DNA from: an uncultured Collinsella sp.
GTDB lineage: Bacteria; Actinomycetota; Coriobacteriia; Coriobacteriales; Coriobacteriaceae
DNA: 13,574 nucleotides
Assembly (NCBI GenBank): GCA_958453935.1
Contig: CAUDZT010000058.1
Coordinates: 1-13,574, forward strand
Direction: 5' to 3'
Shown: one piece after another, positions 7,473 through 13,574 of the stretch
Layout of the letters: every line of letters starts with the position of its first letter
Numbering within the stretch: position 1 is the stretch's first letter
Notes under the pieces: model-generated
What the model was told of the DNA's origin: nothing
Databases searched by the model: none
What the model saw: only the letters and a program-made list of their open reading frames with translations
Program-made: the position numbers and the translations under genes

Positions 7473-8858
7473 CTACACCGTCAACGGCGCCGGTTCATGC
7501 GGCTCGCCGTTCAATTCAACGATGACCTGTGTTCCCACGCCTTCCTGGGACTTCACGCGCATGCCGGAATCTTCTCCGTAAAAGAAATGGATGCGCTGAA
7601 GCACGTTGAAGAGCGCCAGGCCGCAACCTCGCTTGATGGAGCCGTCGGCGGTAATGCTCTCGGGCTCCTCTCGGCGATGTTGCTCAAACAGATGCGCGCA
7701 GACTTCTTCGCTCATACCGATGCCGTCATCTTCGACGATGATCTCCAAGCCGTCATCGGTCTCAAAAGCCCTAACACGAATAGAAAGCGGCTCGGTCTCG
7801 CGCTGCGCATGCTTGATGCAGTTTTCGAGCAGCGGCTGCAAGATAAACGGCGGCACCAGGCTGTCGCGCACCTCAAAGTCGATGTCGACCGAAACGCGCA
7901 GACGGCCGTCGCCATAACGAGCCTGCATTAGATTGATATAGCGAGTGCCCTGTTCCACCTCGTGCTCGAGCGTGGTGAGCGTATCGGAATCAGAAAGCGT
8001 CTGACGATAGTAATTGGAAAAGTCGATCAGCAGCGACCGCGCCTTGTCGGGCTCGGTTCGAACGAGCGACACGATGGTACTGATGGTGTTAAACAGAAAA
8101 TGAGGATCGACCTGCGATTGCAAGGCGCGCAGCTCCACGCGGGCCGTGAGCTCGTCCTGGCGCTCGAGCTCAAAGCTCGCAAGCTGCGTGGAAATGAGGT
8201 CGGCAAAGCCCGAGGCAAGCGCCGTCTGGCGCATATCGATGCTGCTCAGACGGGGATAATACAGCTCGAGCGTGCCCACGCAATGCCCGCGCACGGTAAG
8301 CGGTGCGACAATACCGGCGCGCAGGCGCGGAAAGTAGCCACCCGTCTCATTGGAGGCGTCGCGCGAAAACACGCTTTGCTCACCGCTGTTGATCACGTTG
8401 AGCGTGGTCTTGAGCACCACCGGGGTGCCGGCGGGACACTTTGCCGAATCCTCGCCCCAGCTTGCCAACACCTGCTTGCCGTCGGTAAAGCAGATGGCAG
8501 AGGCGATAGTTTCGGACAGGATGATCTTAGAGGCGCCCAGGGCAGCTTCGGGCGTAAGGCCGCGCGACGTATAGGCGAATATTTTTGAAGCGATGGCGAG
8601 CGTGCGGTCGGTTGCGCTCGATGTGAGGTCATCGGGAACGACAAAGACGTACGAGAAGAAGAAGCACAGCATGACCAAGCCGGCAATGACGACAACGGCC
8701 GGAACGGGATTGGGATTATCGGTTAGATCCCAGATGAGCAGCAGGATAAGCGCCGGAACGACAATACCGAGCAGGATGGCCTGAACCACATGCTGGGCCG
8801 TACGAAAGACCTTGGTAGAGTTGTAGCTCTTGCCCAGAATCAGCCTGTTTAAATCCAC
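7473..8858 (-). CDS. LytS/YehU-like sensor histidine kinase (system 2)
   Basis: This is a 461-residue membrane kinase. Two hydrophobic helices (about 24-44 and 53-74) precede a GAF-like region (about 85-220, with HCVGTLELYY). The His_kinase motif follows with H253 in VDPHFLFNTISTI, then an ATPase domain with N346 (QPLLENCIKH), DDGIGM at 377-382 and a GCGLAL glycine box at 411-416. The residue before the PHFLFNT motif is D rather than the usual N. Start choice: GTG 8858 has GAGGGG exactly six bases upstream. ATG 8864 is in frame two codons earlier, but that same ribosome binding site abuts it directly. A longer form from 8933 would run through the terminator at 8893-8917 and is unlikely. The signal is unknown; the amidohydrolase and permease genes lie just upstream. 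Confidence 0.92.
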   Translation of the reverse strand: MDLNRLILGKSYNSTKVFRTAQHVVQAILLGIVVPALILLLIWDLTDNPNPVPAVVVIAGLVMLCFFFSYVFVVPDDLTSSATDRTLAIASKIFAYTSRGLTPEAALGASKIILSETIASAICFTDGKQVLASWGEDSAKCPAGTPVVLKTTLNVINSGEQSVFSRDASNETGGYFPRLRAGIVAPLTVRGHCVGTLELYYPRLSSIDMRQTALASGFADLISTQLASFELERQDELTARVELRALQSQVDPHFLFNTISTIVSLVRTEPDKARSLLIDFSNYYRQTLSDSDTLTTLEHEVEQGTRYINLMQARYGDGRLRVSVDIDFEVRDSLVPPFILQPLLENCIKHAQRETEPLSIRVRAFETDDGLEIIVEDDGIGMSEEVCAHLFEQHRREEPESITADGSIKRGCGLALFNVLQRIHFFYGEDSGMRVKSQEGVGTQVIVELNGEPHEPAPLTV

Positions 8859-8892
8859 CGTCATCCCCTCTTGTCCGTAGCACCCATAGCAA

Positions 8893-8917
8893 TAAAGAGG
8901 GCCGCAAGCGACCCTCT
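8893..8917 (-). terminator. Terminator after the amidohydrolase gene
   Basis: On the minus strand AGAGGG and CCCTCT (8917-8912 with 8901-8896) close a hairpin whose interior adds a short CG pair around CTTG, followed by TTATT. The stem is short and the T-tract interrupted, so termination may be partial and allow some read-through into the system 2 kinase. Confidence 0.65.
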
Positions 8918-8975
8918 CCATTGCATTATGCAATCAAAAACTGTGTTTTACATCAAGCCATCGACAAACGGTATC

Positions 8976-10253
8976 TTAGGCGCTGTATTTGTTAGCCTCA
9001 CCAAAAGTGCCAGCCTCGACGATCCAGCCGTCCTTCATGATGACGTCCATGTTGTCGGTGTTGAGCACGTGGATGTCGGCGGCGACGTCACCGTTGACGA
9101 CCAGCAGGTCGGCGCACTTGCCGGCCTCGATGGAACCGGTCTCGTCCTCGATGTGGCACATCTTGGCACCGTTGAGGGTGGCGCAGGTGATGGTCTCGAC
9201 CGGAGTGAAGCCGATCTTGTCGACGAACTCGTACATCTCCTCGATGGAGCAGGTGCCGTACGGGGTGACGAAGGAGAAGGAGTCGGAGCCGATCGTCATG
9301 ACGACGCCGCGCTTCTTGGCCTCGCGCAGGCAGTCGTAGTTGCGCTGCAGCTCCTTCTCGACCAGGGTGCCCTCGTACTTGTCGTGCAGCTCGGGGACGT
9401 AGACGGGCGGATAGGTGGCGTACCAGGTGGGCAGGAAGGCGATCGTCGGGGTGAAGAAGGTGCCCTGCTCGGCCATGAGGTCCATGGTGCGCTCATCGAT
9501 ATCGAAGCCGTGAATCAGCTGCTCGCAGCCAAAGCGGACGGAATCGTAGGCGGCGGCGTGGTTGTTGTAGCAGTGACTCCACACGGGGATGCCGACCATC
9601 TTTGCCTCTTCGACCACGGCCTGGATCTCCTCGGAGCAATAGTGCTGGTCGCGACCGGAATCCCAACGCCAGATGCCGCCACCGGTTGCCCAGATCTTGA
9701 TGGCATCGGGGTTCTCGCGCAGGCGACGACGGACGGCCTTGCGCAGATCCCAAGGACCATCGACCTGGTCGCCCCAGGGATGGGATTCCTTGTTGAGCTC
9801 CTGGGTGCAGTGGTGGGAGTCGCCGTGACCGGCAACGCGGCAGAAGCCCAGACCGGTGGCCAGAACGCGCGGGCCCTTAAAGACGCCCTTGTCGATGCAG
9901 TCACGGATCTGGATACCAAAGCGGCCGATCTCGCAGACGGTAGTGAGGCCGTGGGTGAGGCAGTCGTAGGCCTGCTTGACAGCGACGGCCTGCTTCTCGA
10001 GGAGCGGCTGCATGACCCAATCGGTGTCATCGTCGGTCAGGTTGCCCGAGAAGTGCAGGTGGGTGTCGATCAGGCCGGGAAGGACGGTCTTGCCGGCGGC
10101 GTCGATAACCTCAACGCCCTCGGGAAGGTCTTGCATAGCACCGGCATACTCGATCTTGCCGTTGTCGTCGACGAGAACGAGGGAGTTCTCGACCGGCTCG
10201 GCACCGGTACCGTCGATGAGCTTGCCGCCAACGATTGCGTACTTAGTGGACAT
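8976..10253 (-). CDS. Metal-dependent amidohydrolase (imidazolonepropionase-like)
   Basis: This 425-residue cytoplasmic hydrolase of the amidohydrolase superfamily has the full metal site: H65-x-H67 (LIDTHLHF), K186 (probable carboxylated lysine, AIKIWATGGG), H227, H248 and D324 (GSDSF). The small beta-sandwich domain is formed by both termini (AIVGGKLIDGTG and the final GSIEAGKCADLLVV region). It belongs to the branch that includes Xaa-Pro dipeptidase-like and imidazolonepropionase-related enzymes, so a cyclic amide or N-acyl/peptidyl amino acid substrate is likely, but none can be named. It contains 13 cysteines, many for its size. Codon choice is strongly biased to GAG, AAG, AAC and ATC, as in highly expressed genes. 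A consensus AAGGAGG (10264-10258) precedes ATG 10253. It lies downstream of the APC permease on the same strand and is probably transcribed with it. Confidence 0.9.
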   Translation of the reverse strand: MSTKYAIVGGKLIDGTGAEPVENSLVLVDDNGKIEYAGAMQDLPEGVEVIDAAGKTVLPGLIDTHLHFSGNLTDDDTDWVMQPLLEKQAVAVKQAYDCLTHGLTTVCEIGRFGIQIRDCIDKGVFKGPRVLATGLGFCRVAGHGDSHHCTQELNKESHPWGDQVDGPWDLRKAVRRRLRENPDAIKIWATGGGIWRWDSGRDQHYCSEEIQAVVEEAKMVGIPVWSHCYNNHAAAYDSVRFGCEQLIHGFDIDERTMDLMAEQGTFFTPTIAFLPTWYATYPPVYVPELHDKYEGTLVEKELQRNYDCLREAKKRGVVMTIGSDSFSFVTPYGTCSIEEMYEFVDKIGFTPVETITCATLNGAKMCHIEDETGSIEAGKCADLLVVNGDVAADIHVLNTDNMDVIMKDGWIVEAGTFGEANKYSA

Positions 10254-10283
10254 GGTTCCTCCTTATGGATCCATATAGTGGGC

Positions 10284-10307
10284 GAGGCCATGTTGGGTTA
10301 TGGCCTC
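10284..10307 (-). repeat. Perfect stem-loop between permease and amidohydrolase genes
   Basis: Arms GAGGCCAT (10284-10291) and ATGGCCTC (10300-10307) form an 8-bp stem with an 8-nt loop and no T-tract. It ends 20 nt before the amidohydrolase ribosome binding site. It may stabilise or mark a processed 5' end of the downstream message. Not a terminator by its sequence. Confidence 0.6.
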
Positions 10308-10335
10308 ACAAAGCTACCCAAGTGGTGCCGGGTTC

Positions 10336-10364
10336 GGTGCGCGGAAGAGAGGGGTCCGCGCACC
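10336..10364 (-). repeat. Strong stem-loop after the permease stop codon
   Basis: GGTGCGCGGA (10336-10345) and TCCGCGCACC (10355-10364) form a perfect 10-bp, mostly G-C stem with a 9-nt loop. On the minus strand it starts 20 nt after the permease stop and is followed by GAACCCGG rather than T residues. It could block 3' exonuclease decay of the permease message or weakly terminate; the two stem-loops together separate expression of the two genes. Confidence 0.65.
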
Positions 10365-10384
10365 CGATCCGCCCCGGCTAGGCG

Positions 10385-11836
10385 TTATTTTTTGCGGGAA
10401 TTGGTGAAGGCCATGAGGGCCAGGCCAACGGCCAGCCAGCCGATCACGATGCTCCACTCCACCATGTTGAGGGAGGCGGGAGAGAACGGGACCACGAGCA
10501 GGCCGATGATGACGGCGCAGGCAGCGACAGCGAGGCTGATGCCAAACTTGCCGCCGGGCACCTCGTAGGGACGAGGCAGGTCGGGCTCGGTGAAGCGCAT
10601 GCGCAGGCAAGCGAGGGCGACCATGCCGCAGGAGAAGATGAAGGCGAGAGCCGACACGTTGGTCAGAGGGATGAGCATGTTCTTGCCCAGGAACGGGCCG
10701 ATGACGGTGATGACGCCCAGAACGGCGCAGGCGAGCTTGGGAGCGCCGGACTTGGGATCGACCTCGGCGAACTTCTCGGGCAGCTGGCCCTTGCGGCCCA
10801 TGGCGAGCATGATGCGGCTCGTGGCGCCGTAGAAGGAGTTCATCGGGCCCATGGGTCCAAGCGTGGCGATGACGAGCATGGCCAGGTACAGGAGCATGTT
10901 GATGCCCTTGAGGCAGGCCAGCGCGGGAACCGGGCTCTTAACAAACTCATGCCAGTCGAGGATGGTGCCGAACGAGTAGATGCAGACCATGTAGAAGCCG
11001 CCGGCGGCCAGCAGGGCCAGGGAGATGATCTTGCCGAACTTGTTCCAGTTGAGGCCCTCGGCTGCTTCCTCAGCCTGCTGAGGAATAGTATCGAAGCCGG
11101 CGTAGAAGAACGGGGTCAGAACCAGGACCGACACGATGCCGGCGAACAGGCTGGTGCCCTCGGTAGCGGGCTTGCCGCCGCCAGCACCGGTGACCTGGGA
11201 GAACACGGGCATGGCGTGTTCCGGCGAACCGGTGAACAGCGAGACACCCATGGCGAGCAGCATGCCGCAGAGCAGAGCCTTGGTCAGGAAGGCCTGGAGC
11301 TTGGCGGCCGAGCTGGCACCGCGGAAGTTGAGGAAGATGACGTAGACTGCAAAGCCGAGCGCGATTAGCGTCGGGAACAAGTAAACGTCGGCGCCCAAGA
11401 TGGTGTAGAGCTTGACGGCGCGCAGCCACTCAAGACCGGGCAGGCTGCCGAACATCTCGGACACGAGGGTCGAAATGGCGATGGCCTCCCACGGGCACAG
11501 GATGCCGTTGCCCAGGGCCAGGAGCCAACCGGTGATGTAGCTCAGCGTACGGCCAAAGCTACGGTCGACATACTCGACGATGCCGCCCGAGATGGGGATA
11601 GCAGCCGTGAGCTCACCGAAAACAGCTCCGACGGGCACGAGGAAGATTGCACCCAAGAGGAATGCGATCATAGCGGGAACGGGACCGCCGCCCACGACCA
11701 TCCAGTCGCCGACCTGCAGGACCCAACCGGTACCGATGATGGCACCGAAACCGATGGTGAAGAAGTTCCAGAGCGAAAGCGTTTTCTTCATGCCGCCGTT
11801 ACCTTCGACTGCAACTTCTGCGTTCTTGTCCGCCAT
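10385..11836 (-). CDS. APC-family amino acid permease
   Basis: This 483-residue membrane protein has about twelve transmembrane helices. Helix 1 carries the APC superfamily substrate-binding signature GAIIGTGW at 31-38, and later segments include PISGGIVEYVDRSFG and the broken-helix region FFYAGFDTIPQQAEEA, all typical of amino acid/polyamine/organocation carriers. It should import an amino acid or derivative by proton or sodium symport, or by exchange; the substrate is not deducible. ATG 11836 is preceded by AAAGGAGG at a good distance. Codon bias resembles the amidohydrolase downstream, supporting a joint role in uptake and breakdown of one compound. It is the first gene of the minus-strand series, and two stem-loops lie in its leader (11857-11902). 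Confidence 0.9.
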   Translation of the reverse strand: MADKNAEVAVEGNGGMKKTLSLWNFFTIGFGAIIGTGWVLQVGDWMVVGGGPVPAMIAFLLGAIFLVPVGAVFGELTAAIPISGGIVEYVDRSFGRTLSYITGWLLALGNGILCPWEAIAISTLVSEMFGSLPGLEWLRAVKLYTILGADVYLFPTLIALGFAVYVIFLNFRGASSAAKLQAFLTKALLCGMLLAMGVSLFTGSPEHAMPVFSQVTGAGGGKPATEGTSLFAGIVSVLVLTPFFYAGFDTIPQQAEEAAEGLNWNKFGKIISLALLAAGGFYMVCIYSFGTILDWHEFVKSPVPALACLKGINMLLYLAMLVIATLGPMGPMNSFYGATSRIMLAMGRKGQLPEKFAEVDPKSGAPKLACAVLGVITVIGPFLGKNMLIPLTNVSALAFIFSCGMVALACLRMRFTEPDLPRPYEVPGGKFGISLAVAACAVIIGLLVVPFSPASLNMVEWSIVIGWLAVGLALMAFTNSRKK

Positions 11837-11856
11837 TGTTCCCCTCCTTTCCTTAT

Positions 11857-11875
11857 TGACGCCTCTTTGGCGTCA
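11857..11875 (-). repeat. Stem-loop in the permease leader
   Basis: Perfect 7-bp arms TGACGCC and GGCGTCA with a 5-nt loop, ending a few bases before the AAAGGAGG of the permease gene. No T-run follows. It could modulate translation or mRNA stability; no known riboswitch was recognised. Confidence 0.55.
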
Positions 11876-11881
11876 CCCCTT

Positions 11882-11909
11882 GCGCGGTCTGTTTTGCCGC
11901 GCGCTTTTA
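11882..11909 (+). terminator. Terminator-like hairpin reading on the plus strand
   Basis: GCGCGG (11882-11887), a 9-nt loop and CCGCGC (11897-11902) are followed on the plus strand by GCTTTTAT. In that orientation it has the form of an intrinsic terminator, although no plus-strand gene precedes it. On the minus strand it is simply a hairpin in the permease leader. It may stop antisense transcription running through the permease gene. Confidence 0.45.
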
Positions 11910-12197
11910 TTTCGTGGCTTTAAGATACGGCCTTGGCACAGCAGCGCCGCTTGTGGCTCGACCGAAGGCAGAACTGCAAAACGAGCGGCGCCGTTTTTGG
12001 GACGAACGGCACGGTTTGCCGCTCATTGTTGCCGCCCGTCCGACGGGCGTACGCTCATCGGACGCATATAGAGATGTTTTTGAAGCCGTGCGTTTTGCGC
12101 CTTTCGTACCGTTTACCGAGCTTTTGACGCGCAGACCCATTTGTTGCACATCTTTTTTGTAGGATAGACAGGTTATACATGAGACAAGGCGGTACGA
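11910..12197. other. Gene-free region between divergent genes
   Basis: Together with the leader hairpins this forms the 361-bp gap between the permease start (11836) and the first plus-strand start considered (12198). Open frames here, including an 82-codon plus-strand one, have no ribosome binding site and no recognisable domain. It contains a compact hairpin with CGCCCG and CGGGCG arms (12033-12049), and spaced GAGCGGC and GCCGCTC arms near 11980-12024. It should hold the divergent promoters, but I found no convincing -35/-10 pair; TATACA at 12174-12179 is the best -10-like site toward the right. Confidence 0.4.
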
Positions 12198-12545
12198 ATG
12201 GCATACGGATACAACGACGGTGATCAACGGCGACAAAGCGTTCGCCTTGCTGGCCGCACCACGCCGACGCCTAGAAGTGCCACGAGCAGCAATCCGCAAC
12301 GCCCTCAAGAGCAACCCAGGCCTTCGTCTCGGCAGCAGACAAGCAGAACACGGCAGAGTGACCGTCCGAGCACGGGCACAAGCGCGCAGTAAGATAGCCG
12401 CCTGGGCGCGCGCACTCGACAGCGCCAGGCCGAGGTTCCGCAACTGCGCCGCAACGGCGCACGTCAGTCCGGCATCCATATCAACCGCTTCTTTTCGCAT
12501 TCCCAAGGCGGACGCGACGGCAAGCCCTACCGCTCGACATCGTAC
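12198..12545 (+). pseudogene. In-frame 5' extension of the C39 gene, broken by one TAA
   Basis: From ATG 12198, preceded by AAGGCGG at about five bases, a 64-codon frame runs to a TAA at 12390-12392. The same frame then stays open for 51 codons straight into the C39-like gene (12546 is exactly 116 codons from 12198). The product is rich in R, Q, S, T and P and looks like a basic, disordered cytoplasmic N-terminal region. The part after the stop (with GIHINRFFSHSQGG) flows into the membrane segment of the C39 protein. The simplest reading is one longer gene of about 344 codons with a nonsense change; a CAA to TAA transition would fit the Q-rich context. An independent short ORF, readthrough or a sequencing error are alternatives. 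Confidence 0.5.
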
Positions 12546-13232
12546 GTGAATGCCCCCGCCCTGCCGGCTCGTCGACTTTGCCTCGCACTGTGCTCTATCC
12601 TCATCTGTCTGGTCTTTGTGCTTATGAGCTCCTGTATGTCCCACGGCTCGGCCGGCCTTGAGCCCACCGCCGAGGACAAGCTGCTCAAGGCCCCCGTCGC
12701 GCCCGGTTATTCTTTCGCCTTTTCGACCCCGCGCTCGCAATGGCAAGCCGGCACGATGCCCCATATCTATCAGATCGACCCTGCGTGGTCGGAGCTGCCT
12801 TACGCCGGCGGCACCATCCGCCAAAATGCATGCGGGCCCACGTGCCTCACCATGGTCTATATCTTTAAGACGGGACGCACCGATATGACCCCCATCGATA
12901 TGTGCGCGCTTTCCGAGGCGGGCAACTACGCCCCCACCGGTGCAACCGAATGGTCGTTTATGACGAGCGGCGCGTGGCAGTTGGGACTTAACGGAACGGA
13001 GCTCCATAACGATCGTGACTCGATGACTCAGGCGCTGCGTTCGGGAGCGCCCGTCATCGCCGCCGTTCGGCCGGGCACCTTTACCAACGTGGGCCACTAC
13101 ATTGTGCTTTACGGTATTGACGACGCCGACCAGATTGAAGTCTTCGATCCCAACTCGGCCAGCCGCAGCGCCCGCCGCTGGGGCGTCGTAGAGGTCCTTA
13201 ACGAAGTCGAAGCCATGTGGGCCTACTACTAG
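12546..13232 (+). CDS. Membrane-anchored C39-like cysteine peptidase-fold protein
   Basis: From the first start after the TAA (GTG 12546) the protein has 228 residues. A hydrophobic segment at about 11-28 follows two arginines and ends MSSC, a poor lipobox, so the protein is either a lipoprotein or anchored by one helix with its C-terminal domain outside. The peptidase C39-like domain (about 72-228) shows Q93 and C96 in RQNACGPTCLTM, H184 in NVGHYIVLYG and D201 in FDPNS, giving a complete papain-like triad. Such domains occur in bacteriocin-processing and cell-wall or peptide-cleaving proteins; the substrate is unknown. The GTG has no visible Shine-Dalgarno sequence, which argues that the native start lies upstream at 12198. 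It is the only plus-strand gene in the window. Confidence 0.75.
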   Translation: MNAPALPARRLCLALCSILICLVFVLMSSCMSHGSAGLEPTAEDKLLKAPVAPGYSFAFSTPRSQWQAGTMPHIYQIDPAWSELPYAGGTIRQNACGPTCLTMVYIFKTGRTDMTPIDMCALSEAGNYAPTGATEWSFMTSGAWQLGLNGTELHNDRDSMTQALRSGAPVIAAVRPGTFTNVGHYIVLYGIDDADQIEVFDPNSASRSARRWGVVEVLNEVEAMWAYY

Positions 13233-13277
13233 TCATTGGGCACTCATTGCACTCATTGGGGACAGACTTAAATGAGT
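13233..13277 (+). repeat. ACTCATTG repeats and GGGGACAGACTTA element
   Basis: TCATTG occurs three times (13233, 13244, 13253) right after the C39 stop codon. The last copy, ACTCATT at 13251-13257, pairs with AATGAGT at 13271-13277 around GGGGACAGACTTA. Similar GGGGACAGAC stretches, as I recall them, border REP-type or transposon-associated intergenic repeats, but the family cannot be assigned here. Confidence 0.5.
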
Positions 13278-13306
13278 AGCCCCAGGCTGCCAGGAACTGC
13301 CGACAC

Positions 13307-13477
13307 GGAAAGCGCATCCCATTTTGGAGCTCAATAGCGGGATGCACTTTCCGTTAGCGGCCCGTTTGGGAAACTACGTTCCACTTTCCGGCAACATTCC
13401 GGGATGCATTTTCCGATTGGGGGCCTCAAGGGAAACTATGTCCCATGTTGGACGCTCATTCTGGGATGCGCTTTCCG
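13307..13477 (+). repeat. Imperfect tandem array with exact 62-bp period
   Basis: GGGATGC followed by an R/Y pair and TTTCCG begins at 13339, 13401 and 13463, exactly 62 bases apart. Within each interval a GGGAAACTAYGTYCC-like stretch lies about 30 bases in, and a partial unit starts near 13307 with GGAAAGCGCATCCC. The two halves of each unit are near-complementary, so each copy can fold as a hairpin with arms of about 14 bases. About 2.75 copies are present and units have diverged. No open frame or T-tailed terminator is evident between 13233 and 13574 and the bases after 13480 show nothing clear. Confidence 0.75.
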
Positions 13478-13574
13478 CAGTTGATTGATGCGGGCTTTAA
13501 GGACTGTTCCAAGCTGCCAGCAGAGACGATATGAGCAGGACATAAAACATTGAGAGCCCCTGCTGCATGAAAGA

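Noticed and set aside
8871..10568. Long plus-strand open frame of 565 codons
   Set aside because: It lies antisense to the amidohydrolase with its complete metal site. The frame is open because of the strong G/C third-position bias of the opposite gene, and the product has no recognisable domain.
11914..12162. Plus-strand 82-codon open frame in the divergent gap
   Set aside because: There is no Shine-Dalgarno sequence before the ATG, no domain, and it spans hairpin-forming sequence; treated as non-coding.
11907..13097. Minus-strand open frame of 396 codons opposite the C39-like gene
   Set aside because: The opposite strand carries a clear C39 catalytic triad. The minus-strand product is compositionally odd, rich in R, G and A, and has no motif or supported start.
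13307..13477. Tandem repeats as a CRISPR array
   Set aside because: The whole 62-bp unit is repeated imperfectly with no constant repeat/variable spacer pattern, and no cas gene is present.

Overview
The window is GC-rich, densely packed bacterial DNA. Its two-component proteins (LytS-type kinases with LytTR regulators), UMF1-family carrier, intracellular zinc phospholipase C-like protein and APC permease/amidohydrolase pair suggest a gut actinobacterium of the Coriobacteriia, most likely a Collinsella-like species. That placement is inference from protein style and composition; no rRNA or marker gene is present.

Ten of the eleven genes lie on the minus strand and are read from right to left. 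From about 11.8 kb leftward they are: an APC-family amino acid permease; a metal-dependent amidohydrolase; a LytS-like histidine kinase and its LytTR response regulator (system 2); a zinc-dependent phospholipase C-like protein; a UMF1-family MFS transporter; a family 2 glycosyltransferase overlapping by 4 bp a second LytS-like kinase and its LytTR regulator (system 1); and a YfcE/MJ0936-like metallophosphoesterase. The one plus-strand gene, at the right, encodes a membrane-anchored or lipoprotein C39-like cysteine peptidase-fold protein. Its reading frame stays open about 350 bases further upstream except for a single TAA.

The permease and amidohydrolase look like an uptake-plus-hydrolysis cassette with strongly biased codons. 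The gap between them holds two perfect stem-loops without T-tracts, and a terminator follows the amidohydrolase. The two kinase/regulator pairs are clearly paralogous. Each kinase has two N-terminal membrane helices and a GAF-like region rather than the five-helix LytS sensor. System 1 is translationally coupled to a glycosyltransferase, which suggests an envelope-related role. System 2 lies just downstream of the amidohydrolase terminator.

Both edges of the window are intergenic and share a motif. The left edge has a hairpin with arms GGAAAGCAC/GTGCTTTCC. The right edge has an imperfect tandem array of exact 62-bp period whose units contain the same GGAAA...TTTCC sequence, preceded by ACTCATTG repeats and a GGGGACAGACTTA element. 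These look like members of a dispersed intergenic repeat family. No tRNA, rRNA, CRISPR array, transposase or phage gene was seen.
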